34,783 nt of DNA from Enterovibrio sp. JCM 19048. Lineage in GTDB: Bacteria; Pseudomonadota; Gammaproteobacteria; Enterobacterales; Vibrionaceae. The stretch is taken from NCBI GenBank assembly GCA_001310415.1, contig BAXE01000037.1:1-34783 (forward strand), given 5' to 3'. Positions 18,553-29,564 of the stretch are shown piece by piece. The position numbers and the translations under genes were made by a program. A model generated the notes under the pieces. The model had not been told where the DNA came from, did not search any database, and saw nothing but the letters and a program-made list of their open reading frames with translations. The first letter of the stretch is position 1. Every line of letters begins with the position of its first letter.

Positions 18553-21116
18553 TCAGAAGAAATCGCGGTACAGCATGTAAAGGTGCGCTGCACTCCAGGA
18601 GAAGTTGGACGCGCCCTGAACCGCGCCGGTTTCCGGGTTGTAGTTCTCACGAATCGCACCGTCTGCCGTCATGCCTTCCGCGTTTTCAAACAGCTGGTGC
18701 GCCATTTGTACCGCTTCAGTGCCGTAACCGTAATCTTCCATCGCTTTCACGCCAAAGTAGAACTGATCCAGCCACACACGGCCGCGCCAGTAGATATCTT
18801 TTCCGTAGGCAGGGTTGGTCTGGCTAGCGGTTGGCAGCGAGATACCCAGGCCAGGGAAAGCATCTGACGTAGCAAACTCATCCGGATTGGTCATGGTGGC
18901 AATAACCTTGTCTGCCAATTCCTGGGTTGCTGCACCGTTGAACAGCGGGCCCCAGCCTTCCGGCCCGCGGCCGCGCTCAACCAGTGGTTTACCGGCACAC
19001 TGCACACCATCTTTCAGGTAGGTGGTGTCGTTACCGTCCTGATCCACCATACGGATGTCGTAGTAGAAACCGGTCGCCTCATCGAACATACAGGTGTTGA
19101 TGTAGGCTTTGATCTTGTCGGCACCGGTGCGGAATTCATCAGCGCGGTCTTTACCGTCTACACCTGCTGATACACGCTCTGCCATGTCAGCCAGATAGAA
19201 GTTATCTGAATACATGTAGGATGCCTGGTCGACTGATTCCTGAAGCATGGAGAAGCCGAGCAGTGCATCGGTTTTCGCATCGCGGTTTTCACCGAAGCGT
19301 ACCTGCCAGTCTTTACGTGCCAGCGTCAGGTCACCGTCGTGTGCGCTGTCAGCGTAGGCTTTCAGTTGATCGTCGTAGATAAAGCCAAAGCGCGCGGCGT
19401 TATCCATACCGGATTCCCAACCCGCCGCTTCCTGCGCGCCGACGTGCAGATCGGAGTATGTCACTTCGTTCAGCACGCGGTTGTAGTTGTTCACACCGAT
19501 CACTTTGTATTTGGCTTCGCTGTCCACGGCCTTGATGAACTCGGCATCGGTGCCGAACTTTTCTGTCAGGTCTTCGGCTGTCACCACTTCCACATACATG
19601 CGGCCATCGTCAGTGTTGTGGGCTGGGTCTACCGCCGCACCGTATTCCGGAATGCCGTTGCCGTTGTGGTCACGGTTGGTCAGCCACCAGTCATGGTAGG
19701 CCACCAGTTTAGGATACATTTCATCAATCCACGCCTGTGCGTCGGCAGGGCGGTTAAATTCGTCACGCAGGGCATGGTAAATCTCCATGACTGCCCACGC
19801 AGCCAGAGAAGGCTTGGTGTTGCGCTCGTTCCAGTTCTCAGAGCCAGCGCCTCCACGGGTTTCCGGTGCGGTGTAGGTCACCACATCCAGCAGGTACCCT
19901 TTGTCCTGTGGGCGGATTGGGTCATCTTCCTGCACCTGGTATTGGAACACGGTGCGGATGTTTTCCATTGCCACATCCGGGTTGAAGTGCGCCATGCGTA
20001 CGCCTGCTTCCAGGTATCCCATGGCCAGGTCAGGTTGCCGGAGAACCAGCGTGCGGTAACAGATGGTGTCACGGTGTCGTGCTCTACTTCACCGGCAGCC
20101 GAGCGCCAGTTTCCGTTCAGTGTCATCATGGCTTTCACGCCCACACGCGCTTGCTCTGTGGTGGCGTCGGTATTGGTCAGCCCTTTACCCAAATACGCTT
20201 TCCAGCGCTGCTCTGCGGCCTTCATGTAGCTGTCAGGCTTGTTCAGGATATCTTTGATTTTCGCGCTTTCAGCAGCCACTTCTTCGGCGTTGTGCAGGTG
20301 CGAGAAGGTGGTAAAAATGCGGGTTTCCTGATCGCCATTTAACATCACTTGCGCGGTTTCGGTGTACGCAAGGTCGTTCAGTTCGGTTTGGGTCTCGACT
20401 GAGCGGGCAATGACAAAGGCAGCATCGGCATCGTTGCGGATCGCCCAGTTGCCTTTCATCTCATTGGTAGAAACGGTCAGGCCAAGATCGGTTTTTTCCA
20501 TCTTGCGGCCGTAATTCGGGTAGTAAGCATCCACCGTTTCAGTAGGGCGGGTAGAGATTGCATGGGTTAGCAATTCCCCCTGCCATTCTGCGCGGAAAGT
20601 ACGGTTTTTGCCGCTCAGGTCAGTCAGCTTGGTTTCCAGCAGGGAGGTACGGTTGGTGGCGAAACGCAGCGTCAGCGACACTTTCAGTGATGGCGTAGTC
20701 AGCTCCTGAACCAGAGCATCCGGCGTGCTGTAAACCTTGGCGTCTGCTGCTGAAAGGTCAATGATTTCGCCGCTGTCCAGGTCGGTCAGCACCAGTTTGT
20801 CGAAGGTTTGGTCTGAAATGTAGTGCGCGTACTCCTGCGTTACCTGCATGATGCCGCCGACAGCACCGTAGCCATTTTCATCGCTTGGTAGCAGGTGGCC
20901 GTGCCACGCGCCGTTGTCGACAAAAGCATTGTATTTCAGGTTGCTGTACTGGTCGTAATCACGCAGGAACTGTGGGTTACCGGTGCGATCCAGAACGTCA
21001 GTGTATTGCGTAAGTGACACGCCACCTTGATCGGTTACCGCGTCATCGCTGTTACAACCTGCCAGTGCCAAAGAAAGCACAATGCACGCAGAAAGAGGGG
21101 CTAATTTAAACTTCAT
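18553..21116 (-). CDS. ygjK: GH63 family alpha-glycosidase, YgjK-like, predicted lipoprotein
   Basis: Restored length 854 residues (E. coli YgjK about 783). Close to YgjK throughout: GAWHGHLLP, TLRFATNRTSLLETK, TTFSHLH, LNGNWRS, TPSVTARWFSGNLTWPWDTWKQA, NWNERNTKPSLAAW, YPKLVAYHDWWLTNRDHNGNG, LQESVDQASYMYSDN, GPEGWGPLFNGAAT, IYWRGRVWLDQF and ENYNPETGA...NFSWSAAHLYMLY. The WESG(x)D segment and the ENYNP segment hold the acid and base residues reported for the family. It acts on alpha-glucosyl sugars. Unlike E. coli YgjK, the signal peptide ends in a lipobox (LALAGC, Cys about residue 20), so it should be membrane-anchored. The one break, near 19995 (YA-MAHFNPD), needs one base. AGGTG lies before the ATG. 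Confidence 0.92.
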
Positions 21117-21527
21117 ACTACACCTGTCTACACATCAGAAATGGGCTGCGTTTAGCCTCGTTGTTGGCCTTTTACTGGCCTCGTTATTCGTGCCGAATCA
21201 TAGTGTTATCGGGAAGTTCGATTTGATAGCAAGATCACGCCGAAACGCTTCGTTACCTGAAATTACAGGCCGGGGTGTGCAGCGCTTTTCGCCGCCTGTA
21301 AAACGTTGAAAATCGATATTTTTGAGACCGGTTCAGACAATAATTGGCGGGGTTTTCTGCTCGCGGTTATGGCGCTGTTTGAAGAAAAAGTGTGGTGGAT
21401 TTCAGGTGCAGAGGTATTTGTGGCACCAATGAATTGCGCCAGAAAACGGAACCAAAGTCCCTAAATAGATCAGGGACTCAGGCTTGGCAGGCGTTGGCAA
21501 CTCCCTCCGATTTTTGATGCGGACGAT
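21117..21527. other. Intergenic region, 411 bases, upstream of ygjK and downstream of the aldehyde dehydrogenase gene
   Basis: No gene seen. It contains a 7-bp inverted repeat AGTCCCT / AGGGACT (21456-21462, 21472-21478) that may be a weak terminator for the aldehyde dehydrogenase transcript, although no T run follows. The promoter of ygjK should lie between 21150 and 21300, but I cannot pick a convincing one. Confidence 0.5.
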
Positions 21528-22969
21528 TTAGCGCAAAAAGAGCGCAAAAAAGATTTTCTGCCACCAGCGGTTGTAAGGGGGAGACAGCAGTTTTCCGGGG
21601 TTTAATTTACCGCGTTGAAACACAGTTTTGGCATGGCTGAAGGTTCGGAACCCCTCAATGCCGTGGTAATGACCCATACCGGATGCGCCAATTCCACCAA
21701 ACGGTGTGTCATCCACCGCCACCTGCATCACGGTGTCGTTGACTGCTATCGAGCCTGAGTGGGTGTGTTGGGTGACGAAGCGGATGAAATCCTTATCAAA
21801 TGTCATCAGGTACAGCGCCAACGGACGGGGTTGGTGGCGCAGTGCATTAATCACATCATGCACATCTTTGTAAGTGATGATGGGGAGCAGCGGGCCGAAT
21901 ATCTCCTGCTGCATAATGGCACTTTCTTTCGAAGGGTTGACCACCAGGTGCAGTGCCATTTTGCGCTTTTCCGGGTCAATGGCCGGGTCGGCAAGGGGAA
22001 TGGTGGTAATGCCCCTTTTGTCGGCATCGTCCATCAAGCTTTCAGGCGGTTGAATTGGCGTTCAGTGACAATGGCGGTGCGGTCGTCACTGTCGATACCT
22101 TTCGGGTAGGCTTCGTTCCACTTCACCCGAAGCGCTTCAACGAACTCTTCCAGATTGTCTTCGTGGACGTAGACATGATCCGGCGCGACGCAGATTTGCC
22201 CTGCATTCAGGTTTTTGCCAAACAGTACCCGCTCGGCTGCGAGCAGGGGGTCGATGTCCGGCGCGACGATTACCGGCGATTTGCCGCCAAGCTCCAGTGT
22301 CACCGGGGTCAGGTTTGCGGCGGCGGCGGCCATCACTTTCTTGCCCACTTCGGTAGAGCCGGTAAACATCAGGTGGTCAAACGGCAGGCGGGTAAACGCC
22401 TGAGCCACGGCTACATCGCCATCCACCACACAGACTTTGTCCTCATCAAACGCATCGGCCAGCAGGGCTTTGACTGCCTGCGCGGTGAGTGGGGTAAATT
22501 CGCTCATTTTAAGCATCACCCGGTTACCTGCGGCAATGGCAGTGATCAGCGGGATAAGGCTCAAGGTGATGGGGAAATTCCACGGGACGATAATGCCGAC
22601 CACCCCCAGCGGCTGGTAATGAACCTCCACTTTAGCAGGGGCGAGCAGCATCCCGGTTGAGCGGCGAGACGGCTTCATCCAGCGTTTCAGTTTGCGCTTG
22701 GTGTAGTGCAGCATCTGGAAACAGGGCAGGATGTCAGCCATCAGGGTGTCGCTGCGGCTGCGGTGGCCGTAATCATTCGACAGCGCCGTCACCAGGGATT
22801 CGCTGTGCTTTTTCAGCGCTTTCTGAAGGCGAATTAAATCATTAATACGCTCAGCATATTCGGGATAGGGTTGCTGGGTTGTCACTGTGACCAGACGGGC
22901 GAACTGGGATTCCAGTTCGCTGATTTGCTGTTCCACCGGCATTCCGGTTTTCATCGAGACCACGGTCAT
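21528..22969 (-). CDS. NAD(P)-dependent aldehyde dehydrogenase, coniferyl aldehyde dehydrogenase type
   Basis: Restored length 480 residues. Aldehyde dehydrogenase motifs in order: GVVGIIVPWNFP, FTGSTEVGKKVM, the catalytic Glu in VTLELGGKSP, the catalytic Cys in NAGQICVAPD, then QQEIFGPLLPI and the C-terminal SGMGHYHGIEGFRTFSHAKTV. The N-terminal helix region (YPEYAERINDLIRLQKAL) and the short C-terminus are typical of the CalB-like subgroup, which oxidises aromatic or medium-chain aldehydes. The break near 22037 needs one base (RLKALMDDADKR). AGGA eight bases before the ATG at 22969 supports that start over 23011. It is transcribed in the same direction as the DTW gene upstream, 77 bases apart. 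Confidence 0.9.
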
Positions 22970-23045
22970 AATGCGCATCCTGTGCGTGTCGGCAAAGTAA
23001 TCCCTTAACATTAAGGTCAGACCAGCTTGTTCGCAAGTTACACAC

Positions 23046-23660
23046 TTATGCTTTGTTCACAGTTTGGTGTTGTCTATCCGCTTCAAATGTTTCGAGAAAT
23101 TTCCCAAAGTATGCCGACATCGCATCCGCGTTGCTTTTCTCACCCATGGCTTCAAGCAGGGCAATGCCCACTTCACAGGTACACAGGGAACCATCCGGCT
23201 GGTTGCGGCGCAGGGTGTAGCCTGTCACCAGACTCTCCGGCAGTTTTACGGTGGGCACATCCTGAAGCCATGGACTCTGGCGCAGCATTTTCCGCGCCTG
23301 TTGCCAGGTGGCATCGACAATAATGAAATGCACCGGCTTGGCCTGCGGCTTTGATCTGGGGCGGGCGACGATGTTTTCCAGCTCTGATGCATCTTCACCC
23401 GGAAAAACCAGATAAGGCTCTGCTGCCGGATCGGCAAGCAGGGTTAACAGCGCCGCCGGTGGCGCTTTGCGTTGCCAAAGATGGCGTCGGCAATGAGGCA
23501 ACGCATTTTCCAGCAACTGGCCGGTATTGGTCGAACGCTGGGCTTCGGTCTCGTGCATTAGCAGCTCAATACGCACTTGGCTGTTGAGTTGTGGCACTGC
23601 GTCACACAGACAGTTGTAGTGAAATCCGCAGCGGCTGCAAGGTTCTGGTTTTTGTTTCAC
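23046..23660 (-). CDS. tapT: DTW-domain tRNA-uridine aminocarboxypropyltransferase (TapT/YfiP-like)
   Basis: 204 residues. The N-terminus has a Cys cluster (CSRCGFHYNCLC) for zinc. The body has the SPOUT-like core VRIELLMHETE, STNTG, and the signature DATWQQARKML, followed by LPESLVTGYTLRRNQPDGSLCTCE and EVGIALLEAMGE. E. coli YfiP (TapT) makes acp3U at position 47 of tRNAs from S-adenosylmethionine, and this should do the same. The true start is the GTG at 23660 with GGAG eight bases upstream; the longer reading to 23822 runs into the lipoprotein gene. The stop of that gene is only four bases upstream, so the two are probably co-transcribed. Confidence 0.88.
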   Translation of the reverse strand: MKQKPEPCSRCGFHYNCLCDAVPQLNSQVRIELLMHETEAQRSTNTGQLLENALPHCRRHLWQRKAPPAALLTLLADPAAEPYLVFPGEDASELENIVARPRSKPQAKPVHFIIVDATWQQARKMLRQSPWLQDVPTVKLPESLVTGYTLRRNQPDGSLCTCEVGIALLEAMGEKSNADAMSAYFGKFLETFEADRQHQTVNKA

Positions 23661-23664
23661 GCAG

Positions 23665-25198
23665 TTACTCCAGGATGGCGCCTTGCTGTTGAGGGTAGAT
23701 ACCGTCGGCAAACAGCGCGGTATCAGCACTGTCCGGCATCGACACTTGTGGGGCGACCGATGGGTTACCCGGATAGCGTTGACCGTCAAATTGCAGCACA
23801 TGGGTGGCAGCTTTGGCACCACCGCCGCCCACTGGCATGATCAGATCGTGCCAGCCATTGCTGGTGGTATTGCTCATCTGGAAAGGCAAATGTACCAGGG
23901 TGATGCGGCTGTTGAACTGCCAGTTGCCGTTGTCATTGCCAAACACCAGCAGGGTACATCCGCCGCTGCCGCACCAGTCGGTGAAAATCAGAAGCTCTGG
24001 CTGGCCGTCTTCATTCAAATCTTCGGTCAGCCAGCGGTAGCGGGTGCCTTTGGCCTGCTCGGTGCCTGTCTCGCCCAGATAGGCTTTAAAGGCTGCATCG
24101 ACAGAAGCATCAAAGGCGGCGCTGCCATCAACGCCGTTTTGCTGCATAGCTGCGCCTTGGCTACCCACCATCAATGATAGACTCAGGCCATTTGGCCCCA
24201 GGCTGTATTCCTGTCCACCGATAATTTCGCTGCCAGCATGCAGGGTAAAGCCATTGCGGCTGAACAGGCGCTCGCTCACCAGATATTGTCCCTGATGACG
24301 GGTCATCATCACCTGAATCTGGTTGTCATTCACCTGTTGCCACACACCGCTTTCAATCACGTCTTCTTCACCTGCCTGCGTGTAGGTGGTAGTGGCTGAA
24401 TGGTCAGGATTGAGTTCCAGCGTTGTCGTCAGCGTGGTATTGCCGAGCGTTGTCGTGCCTTGATAGTCACCGACATACCTGGGTTGGATCGTCGGCAGAC
24501 AAGGTGGCGCAGCCTTTCTGGGTTTTCCAGCCTGCGTCAAAGCTGGCTGTCCAGCCGTAGATGCTGTCACTCATCCCATCGCTGCAAAGCGCCGGGTTCA
24601 GGGTCAGGGTTGCGCCATAGACCTCATAAACCCGGGCTTGCGGGGTGATGTCGCGCTGGGTCAGCGGGTAGTCGACCGCCTCTTCACCCAGTTTGCGGTA
24701 CTGGAGTGTATTACCAGTCACGGACACCGACCAAAACGGCTCTGTGCCGGAAGCGACCGTCTTGTTACGCGCCTGGCTGCAGCCGTCAATTTCTGCCGAA
24801 ATAAGGTTCATCTGGGTCACTTTGAAGGTCGCCGGATAGTCGGCGGGGAAACCGTCGACCGGCGGTTTGACGAACTCACCAATCACTTCGCCATAGACGC
24901 TTTCGTAGGGGGCACGTACCAGTGACTGGCTGTCCTGACTGACCGAAGGCGGCAGCGACAACCAGTATTGGGTTTTGCCGTTGCACGGGGTGATGGTGCT
25001 GACTTCGTGGCCAAGGACGATTTCACCGCGCAGCATAAAGCGCTGCGGCGTAATGGTGGGCACCTTGGCGGCCTGTGGATTCAGGGCATCGGAATTGCCA
25101 AGTTCAACCGGGCCGGATGGTGTCTGGCTACAGCCAGCGAGCAGCGCGGCGGCAAGGATTCCCAGTGATGGGATAAGGTGGCGTTTTTGGATGTTCAA
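23665..25198 (-). CDS. Composite lipoprotein: COG3650-like, NlpE-like and C-terminal modules
   Basis: Restored length about 510 residues. The lipobox is LLAGC after a 20-residue signal peptide. The first third ends in a COG3650-type segment (TEPFWSVSVTGNTLQYRKLGE...YGATLTLNPALCSDGMSDSIYGW). It is followed by an NlpE-like beta segment (YVGDYQGTTTLG, TTTLELNPDHSATTTYTQ, GVWQQVNDNQIQV). The last third (YRWLTEDLNEDGQPELLIFTDWCGSGGCTLLVFG) resembles FG-GAP-like repeats found in secreted proteins. The break near 24485 is unusual for this window: it is best explained by one extra base (reading DPTQYVGDYQ). The start is a TTG with GAGGG upstream. Domain assignments rest on pattern recognition. It may sense envelope or copper stress like NlpE, but that is inference. 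Confidence 0.75.
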
Positions 25199-25272
25199 CA
25201 GCGATCCCTCTTTTCATTCAATGCCTAACAGAGTACAACCAAGGCAAGCGCAATTCAGTAAACGGGGAAATT

Positions 25273-25736
25273 ATGGCGTATTGGTTAATGAAAACCGAGC
25301 CTGATACGTTTTCAATAGACACCTTAAAACAGCAAAAGGTCTCTTGCTGGGAAGGTGTGCGGAATTATCAGGCCAGAAACATGATGCGTGATGGAATGAA
25401 GCTGGGCGATCAGGTCTTTATCTACCACTCCTCATGCAAAGATGTCGGCGTGGTGGGCATTGCAGAAGTGGTTAAAGAAGCTATCCCGACCATTTCCAGT
25501 TTGACCCTGAAAGCGACTACTTCGACCCTAAAAGCTCGCCGGAAAATCCGCGCTGGATCATGGTAGACATTGAATACCGTCAGCACTTGCCCCTGGTGTC
25601 GCTGGCTAGGATGAAAGCCAATCCGGCGCTTGTGGATATGCCATTGGTGAAAAAAGGCAGTCGCCTGAGCATCATGCCGGTGACGGATGAACAATGGCAG
25701 GACATTCTGGCCATGGCTGAAAAGCGCCGCGGATAA
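25273..25736 (+). CDS. EVE-domain protein
   Basis: Restored length 154 residues, the usual size for stand-alone bacterial EVE proteins. Motifs: YWLMKTEPDTFSIDTL, WEGVRNYQARNMMRDGMKLGDQVFIYHSS, VGIAEVVKEA, DYFDPKS-PENPRWIMVD, PLVKKGSRLSIMPV. EVE domains have a PUA-like fold and bind modified bases in DNA or RNA. The break near 25486 needs one base and restores AIPDHFQFDPESDYFDP; as written the frame would stop at 25566. GGGGAAATT lies before the ATG. It is transcribed alone, divergent from the lipoprotein gene and convergent to yigL. Confidence 0.92.
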
Positions 25737-25747
25737 CCGCAAAAGAA

Positions 25748-25786
25748 AACGGCAGCCAGGGGGAGGGCTGCCGTTACTGCATCTTA
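25748..25786 (-). terminator. Terminator of yigL
   Basis: AACGGCAGCC / GGCTGCCGTT stem around an 8-base loop (25748-25775). On the minus strand it is followed by TTCTTTTG, which suits yigL ending at 25805; there is no T run on the plus strand. Confidence 0.7.
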
Positions 25787-25804
25787 AACCTTTTCCGAAA
25801 CGGC

Positions 25805-26603
25805 TTAACCCAGCAGATGATCTTCCAGGTAGTGCGCGACCGCTTCGTCAGCGTTGCTGCCAATCACTTCATTGTCCGGCAGGGTTGCTTTCACGCGAGG
25901 GTGCGCCGTTGCCATGATCAGCCTTTGTTGGCGGCACTGAGCATTTCCACGTCATTCATACCGTCGCCAAACGCGATACATTCGTTCAGGCTGAAGCCTT
26001 TGATTTCGGCCACGGCTTTCAGTGCGTCACCTTTAGACACGCCCGATGCCATCACTTCCAGACAAAATGGGGTAGAGAACGCCACGCTGACTTTGTCGCC
26101 AAAGATCTCGTTAAATTTTTTCTCGTAACCGGTCAGGTAATCGTGGTCATGACGGATGAAGAAGATTTTTGCGACGTCTTCAGTCGGCGGGTTGTCCACG
26201 TCGAACAGAGTCGCACTGAAGCCGGAATCTTTGTGGTATTTCTCCAGATCTTCGTCAACGCGGTTCAGCAGCCAGTCATTTTCACGGTAAATGTGAATGG
26301 TAATAGTTTCGTCGTTTTTCACCATTTCAACCAGTTGGGCAACCAATGCAGGGTCAACGTTGCGGCTGAAAATCAGGTTGTCGTTCTCATCGTGCACACG
26401 CGCACCGTTAGAGGTGATCATACAAGCTGGAATGCCAAGCTTTTGCGGATGTGCGCCACGTCGATGTGGTGACGGCCAGTTGCGAAAACAAAGTGTTCGC
26501 CTTTGGCGTGCAAACGCTGCAGGACATCACGTGTGTATGGGGCAATAGTGTGCTCCGGAGTCAGCAGGGTGCCGTCGAGATCGGATGCAACGATTTTGTA
26601 CAT
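25805..26603 (-). CDS. yigL: Cof-type HAD phosphatase YigL (pyridoxal phosphate/sugar phosphatase)
   Basis: Restored length 266 residues, the same as E. coli YigL. HAD-IIB motifs: nucleophile Asp in VASDLDGTLL, the FATGRHHIDV loop, MITSNGARVHD (motif II), Lys in GVSKGDALKAV and motif III/IV FGDGMNDVEML. Breaks near 26420 (KLGIPACMITSNG) and 25919 (GKGLIMATAHPRVKATLPDNEVIGSNADEAV) each need one base. Without the second, the protein would lose its last 38 residues. GAGG lies before the ATG. It lies downstream of pldB on the same strand, as in E. coli, with a hairpin between them. Confidence 0.93.
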
Positions 26604-26683
26604 GGATACCTCAGTGAAGCAGGGAATGTGTTATTGGACGTTCCCAGTGTATCCATTAAAAGGGGAAATAAAAGGGATCAAAA

Positions 26684-26722
26684 TGTCGGCCACTTTTTCC
26701 GGTTTCGGTTAAATGGCCGACA
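26684..26722 (-). terminator. Long-stem hairpin between pldB and yigL
   Basis: Perfect 9-bp inverted repeat TGTCGGCCA / TGGCCGACA with a 21-base loop that can itself pair (CCGAAACCGG on the minus strand). It is followed on the minus strand by TTTTGATCCCTTTT. It starts 15 bases beyond the pldB stop and may be a terminator or attenuator setting the level of yigL. Confidence 0.5.
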
Positions 26723-26737
26723 AGGCGTGTAGAAAAG

Positions 26738-27750
26738 TTATGCAGTCTGTTCGAGTTCTGCGTCCTGTTCGGCCAAAGAATCAAAGAAGTTCAATGCCAG
26801 TGATAACGCTTGGTTGCGGATAACGTCTTTTTCGAACAGGAGTTCGTGGCGTGAGTCGGCAATGATTTCGAACTGGATCGGCAAACCGGCAAGCTGGCGC
26901 TCGCGGTGGAAGCGGAACATGGCGTCGGTACTGACAATCTCATCCCGTGCCGCCTGCATCAACAGGATTGGCATTGTGATGGCTGCTGCTGCCGTCACGG
27001 CGCGTTCGCAGGCTTCAATGCTTTGCCAAATCCACTGGGCACTCGGGCCACCGACTTTCAGTGTCCCATCATTTTCATACAGTTCGCGGAACCATTGATA
27101 GCGCGCTTCTGACTGGGAAAGTAGGTTGTGTTTGAATGGCTTGGCCCAGTACGGCACCTGTCCCGGGGCAAAGCCTGCCGGATGCTGGAGTTTGGCCAGC
27201 AGTTTACACAGGGGTTTGGCAGCCACCTGCAGCATTGGGGAAAGGTTGATGCCAAGCATCGGCGCACTGAGGGCGATAGCGTCAATCGCGGCAGGATTGC
27301 GCGCCGCATAGAGTGTCGAGATCGCACCGCCCATGGAGTGCGCAGGATGACACGTTGCTGGTGTGTTTTTTGTGTCACCACGGTGTCGATAAAGGTAGTG
27401 AGATCGTCCACATAGTCATCGAACTCCACCACATGGCCGATATCGCTGCCGCTTACCAGGCGCTGACTGTGGCCCTGGCCGCGATGGTCATAGCTGTAAA
27501 CGTCGTAGCCTTTGATGAAAAGATCGAAAAACACTTCCTGATATTTGGCGACGCCTTCTATACGTCCGTTGACCACCACAACTGCACGGGTGTGCTCCGG
27601 TTTGGTAAAGGCGCACCAGTTCAGGCGCAGGCCATCATTGCCGACAAACTCGCCCTGTTGGCGCGATGCCCAAAATGGGGCAATGGCCTTTTTCATGGTC
27701 TCGGTCAGTGTATCCTCGCTGGAAAATAAAAAAGGGTGTTCAATTGGCAT
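26738..27750 (-). CDS. pldB: Lysophospholipase L2
   Basis: Alpha/beta-hydrolase, restored length 337 residues (340 in E. coli). YSYDHRGQGHSQR precedes the nucleophile elbow, which is restored to VILAHSMGGAISTLYA by one base near 27342. Asp and His of the triad are likely in LLMQAARDEIVS and ADSRHELLFEKD. It degrades lysophospholipids at the inner membrane. The N-terminus (FWASRQQGEFVGNDGLRLNW) matches the family, and CGGAA precedes the ATG at 27750. As written, the frame is broken exactly at the active-site serine, which is most unlikely in a functional copy. Confidence 0.93.
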
Positions 27751-27909
27751 GTGCGTTCCGCTGTATATTTCTCGTTAATACCGGATCTGTCGCGGCATTT
27801 TGTCAGCCGATTTGGCTGTCCGTTGGTATTAGCATACCACCTGTGACGCGGTATGCCCGATAAGAGTGAGGATTCTATCAGTCCACGAAGAGTCACGCTT
27901 TGAATACAG

Positions 27910-27941
27910 AAAAAGAAAACAGCCGGCTGAACCGGCTGTTT
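27910..27941 (-). terminator. Terminator of the AbgT-family transporter gene
   Basis: AAACAGCCGG / CCGGCTGTTT stem, 5-base loop, followed on the minus strand by TTCTTTTTC; 23 bases beyond the stop codon. Confidence 0.85.
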
Positions 27942-27964
27942 GACGGGGCTGTTTTCAGGCCTGC

Positions 27965-29564
27965 TTAGGGCGTGAAGTTGAAATAGGTTGCTGAACCTGG
28001 ACCCACCGGCATGCCTGCAACAAATACCCACAGGTAGAAGAACACGCTCCAGCCCACCAGGAACACCAGGGTGTAAGGCAGCATGGTGGCGATCAGGGTA
28101 CCGATACCCAAGTCCCGCTTGTAGCGCGCTGCAACTGCCAGGATCAGGCCGAAGTAGCTCATCATCGGGGTGATTAGGTTGGTCACCGAGTCGCCGATAC
28201 GGTACGCCGCCTGAATGGTTTCCGGCGCGTAGCCAACCAGCATCAGCATAGGCACAAAGATAGCGCGGTCACTGCCCACTGTGCAGACGCTGAGCCAGTG
28301 TCAGGTTGATGATGCCGCACATAATGATGAAGGCGAAGAACAGCATAGGACCAGTCAGGCCGATGCTCTGCAGGAAGTCTGCGCCGCCGACGGCAATCAC
28401 CTGACCGAAGTTGGTCCACTTGAACAGGGCAACGAATTGCGCGGCGAAGAACACCAGTACGATATAAAGCCCCATGGCGCTGATGGATTTTGCCATCGCG
28501 TCAATCACGTCACGGTCGTTGTTCATGGTGCCGACGGTTTTACCGTAGACAAAACCGGGGATGGCAAAGAACACCAGAATGAAGGCCACAATACCTTTGA
28601 GGAATGGCGAACCTGCCACAGCACCGGTTTCAGGGTGACGCAGGATGCCCCACTCCGGCACGATGGTCAGTGCCAGCACGGCAGATACCGCCAGTGCCGC
28701 GATACCGGCATTGCGCATGCCACGCTTTTCAAGCGCCGTCACTTTACCGGCAGCCTGCGCTTCAAAGTCTTCCGCTGCCATGGCTTGATCGTACTTGCCC
28801 AGCTTAGGTTCAACGATTTTTTCAGTTACCCATGCACCCAAAATGGTGATGAGGAAGGTCGACGCAAACATGAAATACCAGTTGGCTTCAGGGCCGACGG
28901 TGTAGCTTGGGTCAATCATCTGCGCCGAGGTTTCGGTGATGCCTGACAGCAACGGGTCAACGGTACCCAGCAGCAGGTTGGCCGAGTAACCGCCGGACAC
29001 ACCGGCAAAGGCTGCCGCAAGGCCTGCCAGCGGATGGCGGCCCAACGAGTGGAAAATCATCGCTGCCAGCGGGATCAGAACCACGTAGCCCAGCTCTGAG
29101 GCGGTGTTGGAAACAATACCGGCGAACACCACGGTCAGGGTGACCATACGGCGTGACGCGCCCATCACCATCGAGCGCATGGTGGCGGAGAGCAGGCCGG
29201 AGTGTTCAGCCACGGCCACACCCATCATGGCGACCAGAACCGTACCCAGAGGTGCAAATCCCGTGAAGTTTTTCACCAGATTGGTCACAATCAATTGAAC
29301 GCCTTCGGCATTGAGCAGGCTTTTCACATAGATCATGCCATCTGCCGCGCGACCAGCCGCGCCTTCAGGTCGGGGGTCGGCAACAGACAGGCCAAAGTAA
29401 CCGGCAATACCCGATGCGAAGAAAATGATCACGCACAGCAGTGCAAACAGGGTGACCGGGTGCGGGAGCAGGTTACCGAGGAATTCGACGGTGTCGAGAA
29501 AACGGGAAAAAAACGTCTTGTTCTGCTTCCCGGCATTGTGTTGGTGCGAAACTGATGATTGCAT
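27965..29564 (-). CDS. AbgT-family transporter (p-aminobenzoyl-glutamate transporter family)
   Basis: Restored length about 533 residues, with many membrane helices. Family features: FLDTVEFLGNLLPHPVTLFAL at the start, VKNFTGFAPLGTVLVAMMGVAVAEHSGLL, GIVSNTASELGYVVLIPLAA, FAGVSGGYSANLL, then SASAQWAVTA-IFVPML and SVTNLITPMMSYF near the end. Members take up p-aminobenzoyl-glutamate or export sulfonamides and folate-related compounds; which applies here is open. Two bases are missing close together (about 28295 and 28264), inside the SASAQWAVTAPIF motif. ATG at 29564 has GGAGG five bases upstream, better than the longer start at 29585. No abgA/abgB peptidase genes lie nearby. Confidence 0.9.

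Noticed and set aside
19339..20229. A 296-codon open frame antisense to the GH63 gene
   Set aside because: The opposite strand matches YgjK along its whole length; long antisense frames are common in such G+C-balanced coding DNA. It has no ribosome-binding site and no family resemblance.
28281..28946. A 221-codon open frame antisense to the AbgT-family gene
   Set aside because: Shadow of the transporter gene; rich in His, Gln and Asp as expected from complemented hydrophobic codons.
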